Shown here piece by piece: positions 16,835 through 26,157 of a DNA stretch of 64,000 nt (within the stretch, counting starts at the first letter, position 1; every line of letters begins with the position of its first letter). The notes under the pieces are model-generated. The model made no database searches. It was not told the origin of the DNA and saw nothing but the letters and a program-made list of their open reading frames with translations. The DNA comes from an uncultured Clostridia bacterium. Lineage in GTDB: Bacteria > Bacillota > Clostridia > Christensenellales > Borkfalkiaceae. Made by a program: the position numbers and the translations under genes. The stretch covers positions 46,209-110,208 of the forward strand of contig CALVWI010000005.1 of assembly GCA_944367045.1 (NCBI GenBank). Reading direction: 5' to 3'.

Positions 16835-18748
16835 TCATCCGATGCGGATGACCAGAATCTGAACACTTTGCGGTCTGATGACCGCAAGGGCGGGCGCATC
16901 TTCCACGATACACTGCGCGGCGTCTGCGCCGACGGCATCGATCGCTTGCGCTGCGTTGCCCGCAATGCTCACCGATCTTTCGATGGTGTAACTTTCGTCT
17001 TGCATCCCGATCGCGATCGAACGGTCGGACGGGTTGACGATCGCCAAAGACACCGTTTTGCCGTCCTCGCTGATGGTCGCCTGATAATCGAGCGCCGTGT
17101 CGCGATCCGTCTGGCGGATGTATGCCGTAAGGGCATATTTCTGCATATACTTCGCGTACGCCTGCAGCACCAGGCCCACGGGCGAGAACGCAGCTCCCGT
17201 ACCGTCGGCATAGATCGCCGCGGGAGCGTCCTCCCTTGCCGCACTGAATACCGCATCCGAGTAGTTCGCCATGCCGACGATGTCGGCATTTTCAATGAAC
17301 AGGTTGAGCGAAGCCGCGATCCCAAGCGCGTCGCGCATCGTAGCCTGCGCGCTCCATGCGAATGCGTACTCGTCGAACGCGATCCTAACATGAGCGGCGT
17401 CCGGGTATTTTTCCAACAGGGCGCGGTGATTGTTCAGCCGCAGCGTGAAGTTCCCCGTGATGGATACGATATGCGAAGCGTTTGACTTTTCCGCGTCGTT
17501 GACGGCATAGAGGTGCTCGCCGATATAGTCGAGGTTTTCCGCGCAATTTGCAAGCATCCCCTCCGACCAAAGGCTCGCGTTGTCGCCGCAGCCCGTGATC
17601 AGGATATCGGCATCGACGGCCTTCATCGCCTCGGCAAACGCATTGTGCCGCACGACGTATTCATCGATCTGGACGTGTCCGATCTGCCAATCTCCCTGCA
17701 TCTCGTTCCCGACGCACCAATAGCGGATGCCATAGGGTTCCGGATGCCCGTTCTCGGCGCGCAGAGCCCCGTATTCCGCAGCGGTACTCCCGTTGCAGTA
17801 CTCGAGGAGATCGACGGCGTCCTCCACCGATCCGCTGCCCGTGTTGACGGCCATATACGGTTCTGCGCCGATATATTCGCACATCGCCAAAAACTCGTCC
17901 GTCCCCATGTCGTTCGGGTCGATGAGGTCGTAAAAGGAATACGCCTCCGCCATTCTCGCGCGGTCCTCTTCAATATCGCCCGTGTCTTCAAACCACGCCG
18001 CATTTCTGCGGCTGGGACGCTCATCGCGGTCTCCGATGCCGTCCTTCCAGAAATACCCGGAGACAAAGTTCCCGCCCGGCCAACGGTAGATCGTGCCGCC
18101 CAATTCCTTCATCGCATCGAGCGTATCGCGGCGCATCCCGCAATAATTGTCCGACGGCATCAGCGACACGCTGTCGACGATGACATAGCCGCCCTCGCCC
18201 GCAAAGGAAACTTCATACTCGCCGTCTTCCGGGATCTCCAGAGCAAAGGTATATTTTTGCAGCTGCTGCCCCACGCCGACCGTGTATTCCTGCCCTGCGG
18301 CTGTGACCTTCACCGTACCGCTGCCCGCCGCGTAAAGGGAGCCCGTATAGCTGCCTTCCGCAAGCGAAACGCTCTGCGAAATACGGCCGCCGTCGCCGAT
18401 ACCCGCGGCGAGATCGCTCTCCGAGCACCCGCCTTCGGCCGCCGAGACCTCTCCCGAAACAGTCCAGGGGGAGAGTCCCTCTTCGCCCGGGGCATAGTAA
18501 AACTTGCGGTCCTCCAAAAGTTCTGCCCAGATCGTTCCGTAGATGCAGCCCGGGATATGCTCCAAAAATTCGCCGTAGATGAGGGGCGAGACCTCATAGC
18601 CGCGCGTAAGGTCGGGCAGGCTGACGGTGTACTCGAGGTCATACTCATCCTGAGGCTGCTCTTCGACGGGCGATGTTTCCGCGCAGCCCGCTAATGTAAG
18701 CAGCGCCGCCGCGAATACCAGGGAGAGGATGCGAACGTTTCTCTTCAT
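16835..18748 (-). CDS. GH51-type alpha-L-arabinofuranosidase lipoprotein A
   Basis: The 637-residue lipoprotein (LLTLAGCAE) has the GH51 TIM-barrel landmarks: YGEFLEHI near residue 58, IYRWPGGNFVSGY, the acid/base segment VGNEMQGDW and the nucleophile segment AFDEYAFAW. A beta-sandwich insert lies between the first strand and the barrel (about 95-200), and a C-terminal beta domain follows. GH51 members mostly release alpha-L-arabinofuranose, though other activities exist. It is secreted and probably anchored. The gene starts 3 nt after the stop of its paralogue, with its ribosome site overlapping that stop. Confidence 0.85.
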   Translation of the reverse strand: MKRNVRILSLVFAAALLTLAGCAETSPVEEQPQDEYDLEYTVSLPDLTRGYEVSPLIYGEFLEHIPGCIYGTIWAELLEDRKFYYAPGEEGLSPWTVSGEVSAAEGGCSESDLAAGIGDGGRISQSVSLAEGSYTGSLYAAGSGTVKVTAAGQEYTVGVGQQLQKYTFALEIPEDGEYEVSFAGEGGYVIVDSVSLMPSDNYCGMRRDTLDAMKELGGTIYRWPGGNFVSGYFWKDGIGDRDERPSRRNAAWFEDTGDIEEDRARMAEAYSFYDLIDPNDMGTDEFLAMCEYIGAEPYMAVNTGSGSVEDAVDLLEYCNGSTAAEYGALRAENGHPEPYGIRYWCVGNEMQGDWQIGHVQIDEYVVRHNAFAEAMKAVDADILITGCGDNASLWSEGMLANCAENLDYIGEHLYAVNDAEKSNASHIVSITGNFTLRLNNHRALLEKYPDAAHVRIAFDEYAFAWSAQATMRDALGIAASLNLFIENADIVGMANYSDAVFSAAREDAPAAIYADGTGAAFSPVGLVLQAYAKYMQKYALTAYIRQTDRDTALDYQATISEDGKTVSLAIVNPSDRSIAIGMQDESYTIERSVSIAGNAAQAIDAVGADAAQCIVEDAPALAVIRPQSVQILVIRIG

Positions 18749-18751
18749 CCG

Positions 18752-20704
18752 TCACCCCCTGTTCACAACGAACACGCTCACGCTCATGGCGGGAGCAACG
18801 GCATTGGCAAGATCATCCTTTTCCTCCATATACATTTCCTCGCGCGAGGTCGAATTGTAGGAGTCATAATAATCGCCCGTCAGGGTATGCCGTTCGATAT
18901 GAGAAGCATTTTCGAACAGTGCACAGTCCAAAAGCACGTCATATTCGCTCGGATTGACGACGGCGACGGCGACCGTCTTCCCGTCCGCGGAGACGGTGGC
19001 GCAGACGTCCAGCTGGATGTCCGCCGCATACCGCACGGCGGAGACAACGTTGTATTCCTGCATCCACTTGCGGTACATCGTTAAGACATACCCCGCTCCC
19101 TGCATGACCGCTCCGTCCGCTTCGGTCGTGATGCAGCCCTGCGTCGCATTGACGGTGGAAGAATAGCAGCACATTTCAAACACGTCCGCATTGTCGAGTA
19201 CGGTATTGAGGAACACGGCGATGCCCATGCCGTCCTTCAGGCGCGAGGGATTCGTCGCATTCTCGTATGCGTACTCGTTGAACGCGATGCGCACATCGGC
19301 ATACTGCGGGTATTTTGCCTGCAGGTCCCGATGGTTTTTGATGCGGTATTCCAGATTGGTGCGCATGTTGTTGATGTGCGAAAACACATCCGTATTGTCC
19401 TGGACCGCGTACATGTGCTCGTCGATGAAGTCCATGTTGTCGCCGCAGGCCGCGAACATTCCGTCCGACCAGTTGCTCGCGTTGTCGCCGCAGGCGATGA
19501 TGCGGATGGAGCTGTCCTTCTCCTTCATGGCGGCGACGAACGCATTGTGCCGCGCCGTATAGAGGGTCAGCGGGATATGGCCGAGCTGCCAGTCGCCCTG
19601 CATCTCATTGCCGACGCCCCAATAGCGGATGGCGTACGGCTCCGAATGTCCGTTTGCGGCGCGCATGGCCCCGTATTCCGTGGAGGCGCTCCCGTTGCAA
19701 TACTCCACCAAGGCGGCGGCTTCCTCCGCGCTGCCCAACCCTGCGTTGACGACCATCAGCGCTTCCGCGCCCAGATAGTCGCACATCGCCATAAATTCGT
19801 GCAGCCCGAAGTCGTTCGGTTCGATGCCCCCGTAAAAGCCGAGCTGATGAAGTTTGACCATATCCGACGCGATCATGGCCTCCTCATTCGCAAAGTCGCT
19901 CTCCAACCCCATATAATTGAGATTGCGGCGGCTGGGGCGCCGGTCGCGGTCGCCCACGCCGTCCCACCAATCGTAACCGGAGACGAAGTTCCCGCCCGGC
20001 CAGCGGTAGATGGGACTGTTCAGTTCCTTCAGCTTTTCGAGGGTATCGATGCGCATCCCCATATAGTTGTCTTCCGGCATCATCGAGAGGGAATCAAATC
20101 TCCCCTCCCCGTCGAGCACTTCAAGGGTATATTCTCCCGACGAGATCGTAGTTGAACTGCTGCTCAGCGTATATTCCGATTTTTGGAACTCTCCGCCGTT
20201 CGCGGGGACCTGTACCTCCGCCACGGACACGGACGCGCCGTTGCGGAGCGTTATCCTCACCGTGCAGCCCGATGGGGTCGCGCAATAGAAGTAACCCGTG
20301 TATCCCTTGTTTTCCAGCGCGAGATCGTCCTGCGAAATGCAGCCGCCCGCTCCGATGACGACAGAATATCCGCCCGAATAAGTGACCGAATCGTCGCTGA
20401 CGACATTCCCGGACGACGTCCAGGGCGAAAGCCCCGACTCCCCTACCTTATAATAGAACTTGCGGTCGAGGATCTTTTCCGACCATATCCCGTCGTAAAT
20501 GCAATCTTCGATGTGTTCGATAAACTGGCCGTATACAAGCGGGCTGACCTCCTTGCGCTCCCCGTCGGCGGAGATATTGACGGTCAGGGAGCGGTCATAG
20601 CTTTCCGTTTCCCGTCCGCTTCCCGTCTGGCCGCAGGCAGCGGACAGCATGCATATCGCCAAGGCGACGCAAATAACGGCATATCTTCCGCTCTTATTTG
20701 CCAT
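18752..20704 (-). CDS. GH51-type alpha-L-arabinofuranosidase lipoprotein B
   Basis: This 650-residue paralogue of the downstream gene has lipobox MLSAACGQT, YGQFIEHIEDC, IYRWPGGNFVSGYDWWDG, acid/base VGNEMQGDW and nucleophile segment AFNEYAYEN. The residue before the nucleophile Glu is Asn here and Asp in the neighbour, hinting at different substrate fit. It too has a beta-sandwich insert. Its start overlaps the GH2 gene end by 11 nt. The two copies may act on differently linked or substituted arabinofuranosyl units of the same glycan. Confidence 0.85.
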   Translation of the reverse strand: MANKSGRYAVICVALAICMLSAACGQTGSGRETESYDRSLTVNISADGERKEVSPLVYGQFIEHIEDCIYDGIWSEKILDRKFYYKVGESGLSPWTSSGNVVSDDSVTYSGGYSVVIGAGGCISQDDLALENKGYTGYFYCATPSGCTVRITLRNGASVSVAEVQVPANGGEFQKSEYTLSSSSTTISSGEYTLEVLDGEGRFDSLSMMPEDNYMGMRIDTLEKLKELNSPIYRWPGGNFVSGYDWWDGVGDRDRRPSRRNLNYMGLESDFANEEAMIASDMVKLHQLGFYGGIEPNDFGLHEFMAMCDYLGAEALMVVNAGLGSAEEAAALVEYCNGSASTEYGAMRAANGHSEPYAIRYWGVGNEMQGDWQLGHIPLTLYTARHNAFVAAMKEKDSSIRIIACGDNASNWSDGMFAACGDNMDFIDEHMYAVQDNTDVFSHINNMRTNLEYRIKNHRDLQAKYPQYADVRIAFNEYAYENATNPSRLKDGMGIAVFLNTVLDNADVFEMCCYSSTVNATQGCITTEADGAVMQGAGYVLTMYRKWMQEYNVVSAVRYAADIQLDVCATVSADGKTVAVAVVNPSEYDVLLDCALFENASHIERHTLTGDYYDSYNSTSREEMYMEEKDDLANAVAPAMSVSVFVVNRG

Positions 20705-22415
20705 AGACCTCTTCCCCCTTGTATCCGTTGTTCACCAGAAAGATCTGCCGCATCGTCTCCATCGGCAATTTGGGTTCGCGGTCGACCGTGAGGAGCCCGT
20801 TGACCTCCTGCTGCACGTCCGTGAGCTGCGTGTAACAGCAGCCCGAGAGATACGGGATGCTTTCGACCGAGTGTACGAGCTCGCGGATCTGTTCATCCAA
20901 TTTTGCGGCATTTGCCGCCTCGCTGTACCCCCATCCCTTGCTCCCGGCGATCGCGATGCCGCCGTACTCGGAGATCATGATCGGCTGCCCCCTGTAGGAA
21001 TATCCCTCGGCGAAGGCATGGCCGTAATTGTTCTGATTGATCTTCTTCTTCGTCACGACGTAGTCGCGTTGCAGATACTCATCGGCGAGCGACTTCGCGT
21101 CCTGTTCGTACTCGTGCAGCGAAAGGATGTCGCTGTTGAGATGGCTCCAGCCGTCGTTGGTAATGATCGGGCGGTCATCCAGCTCCCGCACCGAACGGGC
21201 GACCTGTTCGACAAAGGCCTGCTGCTCCCTGTCGTCATTGATGCGGTAAACGCCCCAGGTCTCATTGAAGAGCAGCCAGCACACGATGCACGGATGGTTG
21301 CGCAGCTGCACCACGATATCCGCGGCATCCCGCGAAAATTCCTCGCGCATGTGCTCGTCGAACTGGTACGGGCTCGGGATCTCTCCCCAGACGTACAGCC
21401 CGTATTTGTCGCAGAGATAATAGAAGATGTGGCTTTCCACCTTCTGATGTTTGCGGACGCCGTTGAATCCCATTTCGCGTATGAGCGCGATGTCCTTTTC
21501 CAGCGCTTCCTCGTCGGGCGGGGTCAGCCCGGTGTCCTTCCAATATCCCTGGTCGAGGATCATCTGCATGAACTCGCGCTTGCCGTTGATGTACACCCCG
21601 TCCTCGCGCACGGTGATCTCGCGTATGCCGAAATAGGTAAATACCTCGTCCGCGCGATCGCCCGAGACAACGAGCTTCATGCGGTACAGGAAGGGGGAAC
21701 TGCCGCTCCAAAGTTTGGGGGACGGGATGCGGAAGGAGGTCTCCGCCGTCTGCCCGCCCTGCGGGATGTGGCCCGAAAGGATCTCCCTCTCGCCGTCATA
21801 AATGAAGTACTGTACCGCAGCCGGCGCGCTCAACTGCAGCGACAGCGTGCCTTCTCCGTCCGGCGACGCGCAGACGCGGAACGATCTGATGTAGACATCG
21901 CCCGCATATTCCAGCCAAACGGGCTTCCAGATCCCCGTGGTCTGAACATACCAGCACTCGTAACTCTCCGTCCTTGCGCGCTGTTTTCCGCGCAGCTGCG
22001 ACTTATCGAGACTGTCGAACACGCGGACGGTGATCAGGTTTTTCCCTTCTTGCACGAGCTGCGTGATGTCGAGGCAGAATTCGGTAAACCCGCCGCAGTG
22101 CGTGCCCGCAGGTTTTCCGTTGACAAAGACATCGGCGCGGTGATCGACCGCCTCAAAGTGCAGCAGCACCGCTCCGCTATGAGGCCTTATCTCGACTTCG
22201 CGCTCATACCAAACGCATTGGTGAACGCTTTCGTCGCCGATCCCGCTTGCCTTGCACTCATAACTGTACGGGACGACGATCGTCTGCCAAAGGGAGGGCT
22301 CTCCCCGTTCGTCGGCGAAGGAGAATTTCCATTCGCCGCATAAAAATTCGTACTCTTTTCTCTCAAACTGCGGATTCGGGCAATATTTTCCATAATTTTT
22401 TTTCTGCTTCGTCAC
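20694..22415 (-). CDS. GH2 family glycosidase (cytoplasmic)
   Basis: The 573-residue protein shows the GH2 order: sugar-binding jelly roll (about 25-170), Ig-like domain (about 175-275) and TIM barrel. LLFNETWG carries the acid/base Glu and MISEYGG the nucleophile Glu. No signal peptide is present, so it acts on imported oligosaccharides. The family includes beta-galactosidases, beta-glucuronidases and beta-mannosidases; NGVRKHQKVE and the short C-terminus do not let me choose. It starts with GTG and its GTGA overlaps the permease stop, so translation is coupled; GGAGG lies 9 nt before the start. Confidence 0.85.
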   Translation of the reverse strand: MTKQKKNYGKYCPNPQFERKEYEFLCGEWKFSFADERGEPSLWQTIVVPYSYECKASGIGDESVHQCVWYEREVEIRPHSGAVLLHFEAVDHRADVFVNGKPAGTHCGGFTEFCLDITQLVQEGKNLITVRVFDSLDKSQLRGKQRARTESYECWYVQTTGIWKPVWLEYAGDVYIRSFRVCASPDGEGTLSLQLSAPAAVQYFIYDGEREILSGHIPQGGQTAETSFRIPSPKLWSGSSPFLYRMKLVVSGDRADEVFTYFGIREITVREDGVYINGKREFMQMILDQGYWKDTGLTPPDEEALEKDIALIREMGFNGVRKHQKVESHIFYYLCDKYGLYVWGEIPSPYQFDEHMREEFSRDAADIVVQLRNHPCIVCWLLFNETWGVYRINDDREQQAFVEQVARSVRELDDRPIITNDGWSHLNSDILSLHEYEQDAKSLADEYLQRDYVVTKKKINQNNYGHAFAEGYSYRGQPIMISEYGGIAIAGSKGWGYSEAANAAKLDEQIRELVHSVESIPYLSGCCYTQLTDVQQEVNGLLTVDREPKLPMETMRQIFLVNNGYKGEEVYGK

Positions 22416-23284
22416 TCCTTGAGTCCTCCGAGTGAAATTCCTTTGATGAAATACTTCTGACCGAGAATAAAGATGAGCAGGATCGGCAAGGCCGATAATA
22501 CGGCGCCCGCCATCTGCTTGCCGTATTGGTGCGCATAGCTCCCCGAAAACGTGGCGAGCCCCGCCGTCAAAGTCCGCGTCTCCGCCGAGTTCGTGACGAT
22601 CAGCGGCCAGACGTAGTCGTTCCAGCTACCCTGGAAAGAGAAGATGGCGAGCGTGACCAGCACGGGAACGCACATGGGCAATACGATGTCGAAATAAATG
22701 CGGAATTCGCTTGCCCCGTCGATCTTCGCCGCCTCGTCATACGCCATCGGAACGCCGCGCATGAATTGGCGGAGCATGAAGACGCCGAACACGCCGCCCA
22801 GCCCCGGCAGCACCATCGCGAACATATTGTCGACCAAGCCGAGGCCGTCGATGATGATATAGTTCGGGATCATATTGATGACGCTCGGGATCATCATGGA
22901 CGACATGCTGATCCAGAACAGCGTCTCTCTCCCGCGGAAGCGCAGGCGGGAAAAGGCGAATGCCGCCAAAGAGGTGAAGAGCAGATAGAGCACGACGTGC
23001 GTGACGGCTATCTTCAGGCTGTTCCAGAACCACAACAGGATGGGAACGTTGCGGTTGTTGAGGATGTGCTGATAGTTTTCCCAGGTAACGCGGTGCGGGA
23101 ACAGCGTCACATTTGCATCCAGCACGTCCGTTTCAAACTTGAACGACGTTGCGACCGCCCACAGGGAGGGGATCAGGACGACCAACGCGCACAGTATCAG
23201 CAATAAATAGGAGAGCGCTTTGAGCGCCAACCACTTTTTGGAATGGTTTTTCAGATAGTGCCTGAACGATGCGACCACAGTCAT
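22412..23284 (-). CDS. ABC sugar permease, MalG type
   Basis: The 290-residue membrane protein has six helices and the EAA loop YDEAAKIDGASEFRIYFD (about residue 190). It ends in KGISLGGLKE, typical of this family. It pairs with the upstream MalF-type permease, whose stop is 1 nt before this start, with GAGGAGG as the ribosome site. It imports the oligosaccharide made by the secreted GH51/GH32/SGNH enzymes, by inference. Confidence 0.92.
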   Translation of the reverse strand: MTVVASFRHYLKNHSKKWLALKALSYLLLILCALVVLIPSLWAVATSFKFETDVLDANVTLFPHRVTWENYQHILNNRNVPILLWFWNSLKIAVTHVVLYLLFTSLAAFAFSRLRFRGRETLFWISMSSMMIPSVINMIPNYIIIDGLGLVDNMFAMVLPGLGGVFGVFMLRQFMRGVPMAYDEAAKIDGASEFRIYFDIVLPMCVPVLVTLAIFSFQGSWNDYVWPLIVTNSAETRTLTAGLATFSGSYAHQYGKQMAGAVLSALPILLIFILGQKYFIKGISLGGLKE

Positions 23285-23285
23285 A

Positions 23286-24206
23286 TCACATATCCTCCTC
23301 GTCTGAAACCTGCAGTTTGAAGGACAGGAAGGTGAACAGCGACATCAAGAGGCCGAACACGATCGCCATCGCGCACGCCCGCCCGAAGTTATTCGTCCCG
23401 CCGAAGGCCGTGTTATAGATGACCATCATCGCGGTCGTCGTGCCGTAGTTCGGGCCGCCTGCAGTCAAGACCTGCGACTGACCGAGCATATTAAAGCTGC
23501 CGATCGTCGTCATGATGAGCGTATAAAAGATGGTGCGCCGCATGCACGGAAGCGTGATGGAGAAGAACTTCCGCACCTCTCCCGCGCCGTCCAACTCCGC
23601 CGCCTCCCAAATGTCCGGCGGAACATTGGCGATCCCTGCGACATACAAAATCATATTGCTGCCGACGCCCCACCACGTCGATAACAGAAAGATGGAGATC
23701 CACGCATAGGGCATCTGCGTGATCCAGGGGATCTCCGTCTGCAGATAGTGGTTGATGACGCCCGCGTTGGTATCGAGCAGGAAATTCCACAAAATACAGA
23801 CCGTCGTGATCGAAAGGATGGACGGGAAGTAGAAAAATCCCATCGAAAGCTTGCGGATCGCCACGCACTTGGATATCAGCACCGCCACGAACATGGGGAG
23901 AATGATGAGGAGCGGCGTCTCGATGACGACGAACAGCAGGGTGTGCAGCACGCCGTTCCAAAAATCGGAAGCGACGCTTCCCGACCCGATGAGCCCGAAG
24001 ATGAGCTTATAATTTTCCAGCCCGTTCCACTCCATCGGCGAGGAATAGTCCCACTTTGTAAAACTGATGACGATACTCATGACAAGCGGGACCAACCCGA
24101 ACACGATGAACATGATCATGAACGGGGCAATGAACAGATAAGGTACGACCGACCGCAGTTTCGGGCCATGCGGACGGATCGCAGCAGCCGGTTCTTTCTT
24201 AGGCAT
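23286..24206 (-). CDS. ABC sugar permease, MalF/UgpA type
   Basis: The 306-residue membrane protein has a short cytoplasmic tail, six helices and the EAA loop WEAAELDGAGEVRKFF (about residue 218). GAGGAG 7-8 nt upstream fixes the ATG at 24206, although the frame is open to 24233. It begins 3 nt after the binding-protein stop. It forms the translocation pore with the MalG-type partner. Confidence 0.92.
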   Translation of the reverse strand: MPKKEPAAAIRPHGPKLRSVVPYLFIAPFMIMFIVFGLVPLVMSIVISFTKWDYSSPMEWNGLENYKLIFGLIGSGSVASDFWNGVLHTLLFVVIETPLLIILPMFVAVLISKCVAIRKLSMGFFYFPSILSITTVCILWNFLLDTNAGVINHYLQTEIPWITQMPYAWISIFLLSTWWGVGSNMILYVAGIANVPPDIWEAAELDGAGEVRKFFSITLPCMRRTIFYTLIMTTIGSFNMLGQSQVLTAGGPNYGTTTAMMVIYNTAFGGTNNFGRACAMAIVFGLLMSLFTFLSFKLQVSDEEDM

Positions 24207-24208
24207 CT

Positions 24209-25492
24209 TCAGATCTCCTCGTCTTCGACCCATCCCTTAAAGTCGGCGACAGCCGCGTCAAGGGCTTCCTTGGGCGTCATGATGCCCGAGATCGCATTGG
24301 AAACCGCAACGCCCATGTAGTTATAGCCTTCGTACCAATACTTATAGTCGATCTCACCGAGCGTGGCGGTATAGGCCATCTGCGTAAACGCGGCAATCGG
24401 CTCGAGCTCCTTGTACTCTTCCGTCTCGTGGATCGTCTTCAGCGCCGGGACCTGCCCTGCCTTCGCCCAATCGAACGAGTGCTCGCTGACATATTTGATA
24501 AATGTGTAGCAGGCCTCACGGATCGTATCCGTCGTGACGGTATTCTTCATCAGAGTAAACTGATGCGAACCTGCAAAATTCGTTTCCCCCTCTCCGATCG
24601 ATTCTGGGCAGGGCGCCACGCCGTAATTGGAATCGGGGTTATCGTATAACCCGAGCGTATTGATGACCCACGGCCCGTCGAAATAGAACACCGACTTGCC
24701 CTGCGTGAACAGCGTGAAGTCGCCGCCGGAACCGACGTTTGTGGGCGACACGGGCGTGGGGCCGTTCACCAGATCGTTCAGGTAAGACAATTGCTCCACG
24801 GCAATATCCGAGTTGAAGACCGGCTCGTTGTTCTCATCGAACATGGAACCGCCCGCGCTGTAAAGCATATTTAAGAACACATCCTTGGAGATGGAATACA
24901 TGGAAGGGACCGTCCAGCCGTAGATGCCGTCGCCCGTCTTCTCAATGCACACCTCAAGGAACTCATCCCAGGTCGTGGGCAGCTCGTCTTCCGAGATAAG
25001 ATTTTTGTTGTAGTACATCGCCGTGGGATGAACGTCGAGCGGGAATCCGTAGCGCGTGCCGTCGATGATCCCCCCTGTCCATGCCGCAGGGATATAGTCC
25101 TCTTCCTTCGCGCCGATGAACTCCTCAAGTCCCTCCATGTCCGTGAAGATGCCCCTTTCGTTCATGCCCGCGATCCTGGAGGCAGACATGGCAACGATGT
25201 GCGGAGCCGACCGAAGGTTGGAACTCGTCGTCGTCAGCTTTGTAAACAGCGTGTCCCACGGGATCTTGTCTGCCACGACGCGGATGTTTTCCGATTCGTA
25301 TTCGGCGTTGAATGCTTCGACGATCTTGTCCATCGTCTCCCCGTCCGTACCCGTGAACCCGTTCCAGAAGCGGATGACTGTGAATCCGTCGGCGGAAGGT
25401 TCGTTCGGATCCTTTCCGGCGCAGCCGATCAGGCACGACAACGACAGTGCCGCCGCAAGAATAAACCCGATAATTTTGCTTGTCTTTTTCAT
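24209..25492 (-). CDS. ABC sugar-binding lipoprotein
   Basis: This 427-residue binding protein has signal peptide MKKTSK...SLSCLIGCAG. FWNGFTGTDGETM after the lipobox and the FPLDVHPTAMYYNK segment are typical of the family 1 sugar-binding proteins that work with MalF/MalG-type permeases. AAGGAGG before the ATG at 25492 sets the start; an upstream extension to 25522 has no ribosome site. It is the first gene of the 15-kb operon and probably its most expressed. Confidence 0.92.
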   Translation of the reverse strand: MKKTSKIIGFILAAALSLSCLIGCAGKDPNEPSADGFTVIRFWNGFTGTDGETMDKIVEAFNAEYESENIRVVADKIPWDTLFTKLTTTSSNLRSAPHIVAMSASRIAGMNERGIFTDMEGLEEFIGAKEEDYIPAAWTGGIIDGTRYGFPLDVHPTAMYYNKNLISEDELPTTWDEFLEVCIEKTGDGIYGWTVPSMYSISKDVFLNMLYSAGGSMFDENNEPVFNSDIAVEQLSYLNDLVNGPTPVSPTNVGSGGDFTLFTQGKSVFYFDGPWVINTLGLYDNPDSNYGVAPCPESIGEGETNFAGSHQFTLMKNTVTTDTIREACYTFIKYVSEHSFDWAKAGQVPALKTIHETEEYKELEPIAAFTQMAYTATLGEIDYKYWYEGYNYMGVAVSNAISGIMTPKEALDAAVADFKGWVEDEEI

Positions 25493-25546
25493 CTTTTTCC
25501 TCCTTATCATTGAGACGGTCATACTTTTCCGCCCTTTTACAATTGC

Positions 25547-25575
25547 ATTATAACATTCTTTTTTTGAGTATTAAA
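25547..25575 (-). promoter_or_regulatory. probable promoter of the second glycan operon
   Basis: A perfect minus-strand -10 (TATAAT, 25552-25547) stands 17 nt from a weak -35 (TTTAAT, 25575-25570). The poor -35 box would suit a promoter that needs an activator. Confidence 0.5.
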
Positions 25576-25858
25576 TACCCCTGTAATGTTTGTTTGCGCA
25601 CCTTTGTTACCGATTTATCGGTTGCAAACGGCCTGCTGTACAATAAAATATAAAGTCACCGTCTGTATATTTTTACATTATTATGCACATCGTTTTGCCT
25701 TTCCCGAATAAGAGAAGCCCGCCTTTTCATGCCTTTCAAAGGGGGCCGTCAGGGAAACCTTGAGCTTGAACGAAGCATCTGCGAAGCAAAAAAAAGGACA
25801 TCCATTCGTCTGAAATGTCCATAAAATAAAGAGCTTCCAAAAAATACATAAATTCCCC
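25560..25858. other. intergenic region with operator-like palindrome and orphan terminator
   Basis: This stretch separates the divergent glycan operon and the AbrB/ABC unit. It holds a perfect palindrome, ACCGAT-TT-ATCGGT (25609-25622), about 35 nt upstream of the glycan promoter, a possible activator site. A minus-strand terminator (25788-25820) is also present. The rest (about 25640-25780) shows no convincing gene and no clear repeat. Confidence 0.4.
25788..25820 (-). terminator. orphan intrinsic terminator
   Basis: Read on the minus strand, GGACAT and ATGTCC form a 6-bp stem with a 13-nt loop, followed directly by eight Ts. No minus-strand gene lies upstream of it now, so it may be a remnant or stop antisense transcripts from the AbrB/ABC region. 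Confidence 0.5.
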
Positions 25859-25887
25859 TTGACAGCGTTTCGCTCCAGATGTATAAT
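25859..25887 (+). promoter_or_regulatory. consensus promoter of the AbrB/ABC operon
   Basis: TTGACA (25859-25864), a 17-nt spacer and TATAAT (25882-25887) match sigma-A consensus exactly. Just downstream, GGTAATACTAATTATACC (25898-25915) is an imperfect palindrome that could bind the AbrB-type product. Confidence 0.85.
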
Positions 25888-25929
25888 AAGTAGGAAAGGT
25901 AATACTAATTATACCATAAGGAGCAAATC

Positions 25930-26157
25930 ATGGAGAATTTTCCCGAAGGTAAGTTTTTGGCTACGGTAAAAATCGGCCCCAAGGGGCAGATCGTCATTCC
26001 CAAAGAGGTGCGGGATATGTTTTCTCTTGGCCCCGGCGATTCTTTGGTCTTGATGGCGGACAAAGGGCAAGGGATCGCATTGCAGCCGTTTTCCTATGTG
26101 GAAACGCTTTGGAATGCCGTCAATCATGTCAAAAATGGGAATGATGAGCAAAAATGA
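25930..26157 (+). CDS. AbrB/SpoVT-type transition-state regulator
   Basis: The 75-residue protein has the swapped-hairpin AbrB/MazE fold pattern: VKIGPKGQIVIPKEVRDMFSLGPGDSLVL (about 13-41). A short charged tail follows. Such proteins bind DNA as dimers and often control their own operon. AAGGAG precedes the ATG by 6-7 nt, and its TGA overlaps the start of the ABC ATPase gene (ATGA). Being encoded first in the operon, it probably regulates the exporter. No toxin-like partner is seen, so an antitoxin role is unlikely. Confidence 0.85.
   Translation: MENFPEGKFLATVKIGPKGQIVIPKEVRDMFSLGPGDSLVLMADKGQGIALQPFSYVETLWNAVNHVKNGNDEQK

Noticed and set aside
25930-26157. Antitoxin of a MazEF-like pair
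   Set aside because: The AbrB-fold protein is followed by an ABC transporter, and no toxin-sized partner gene is present.
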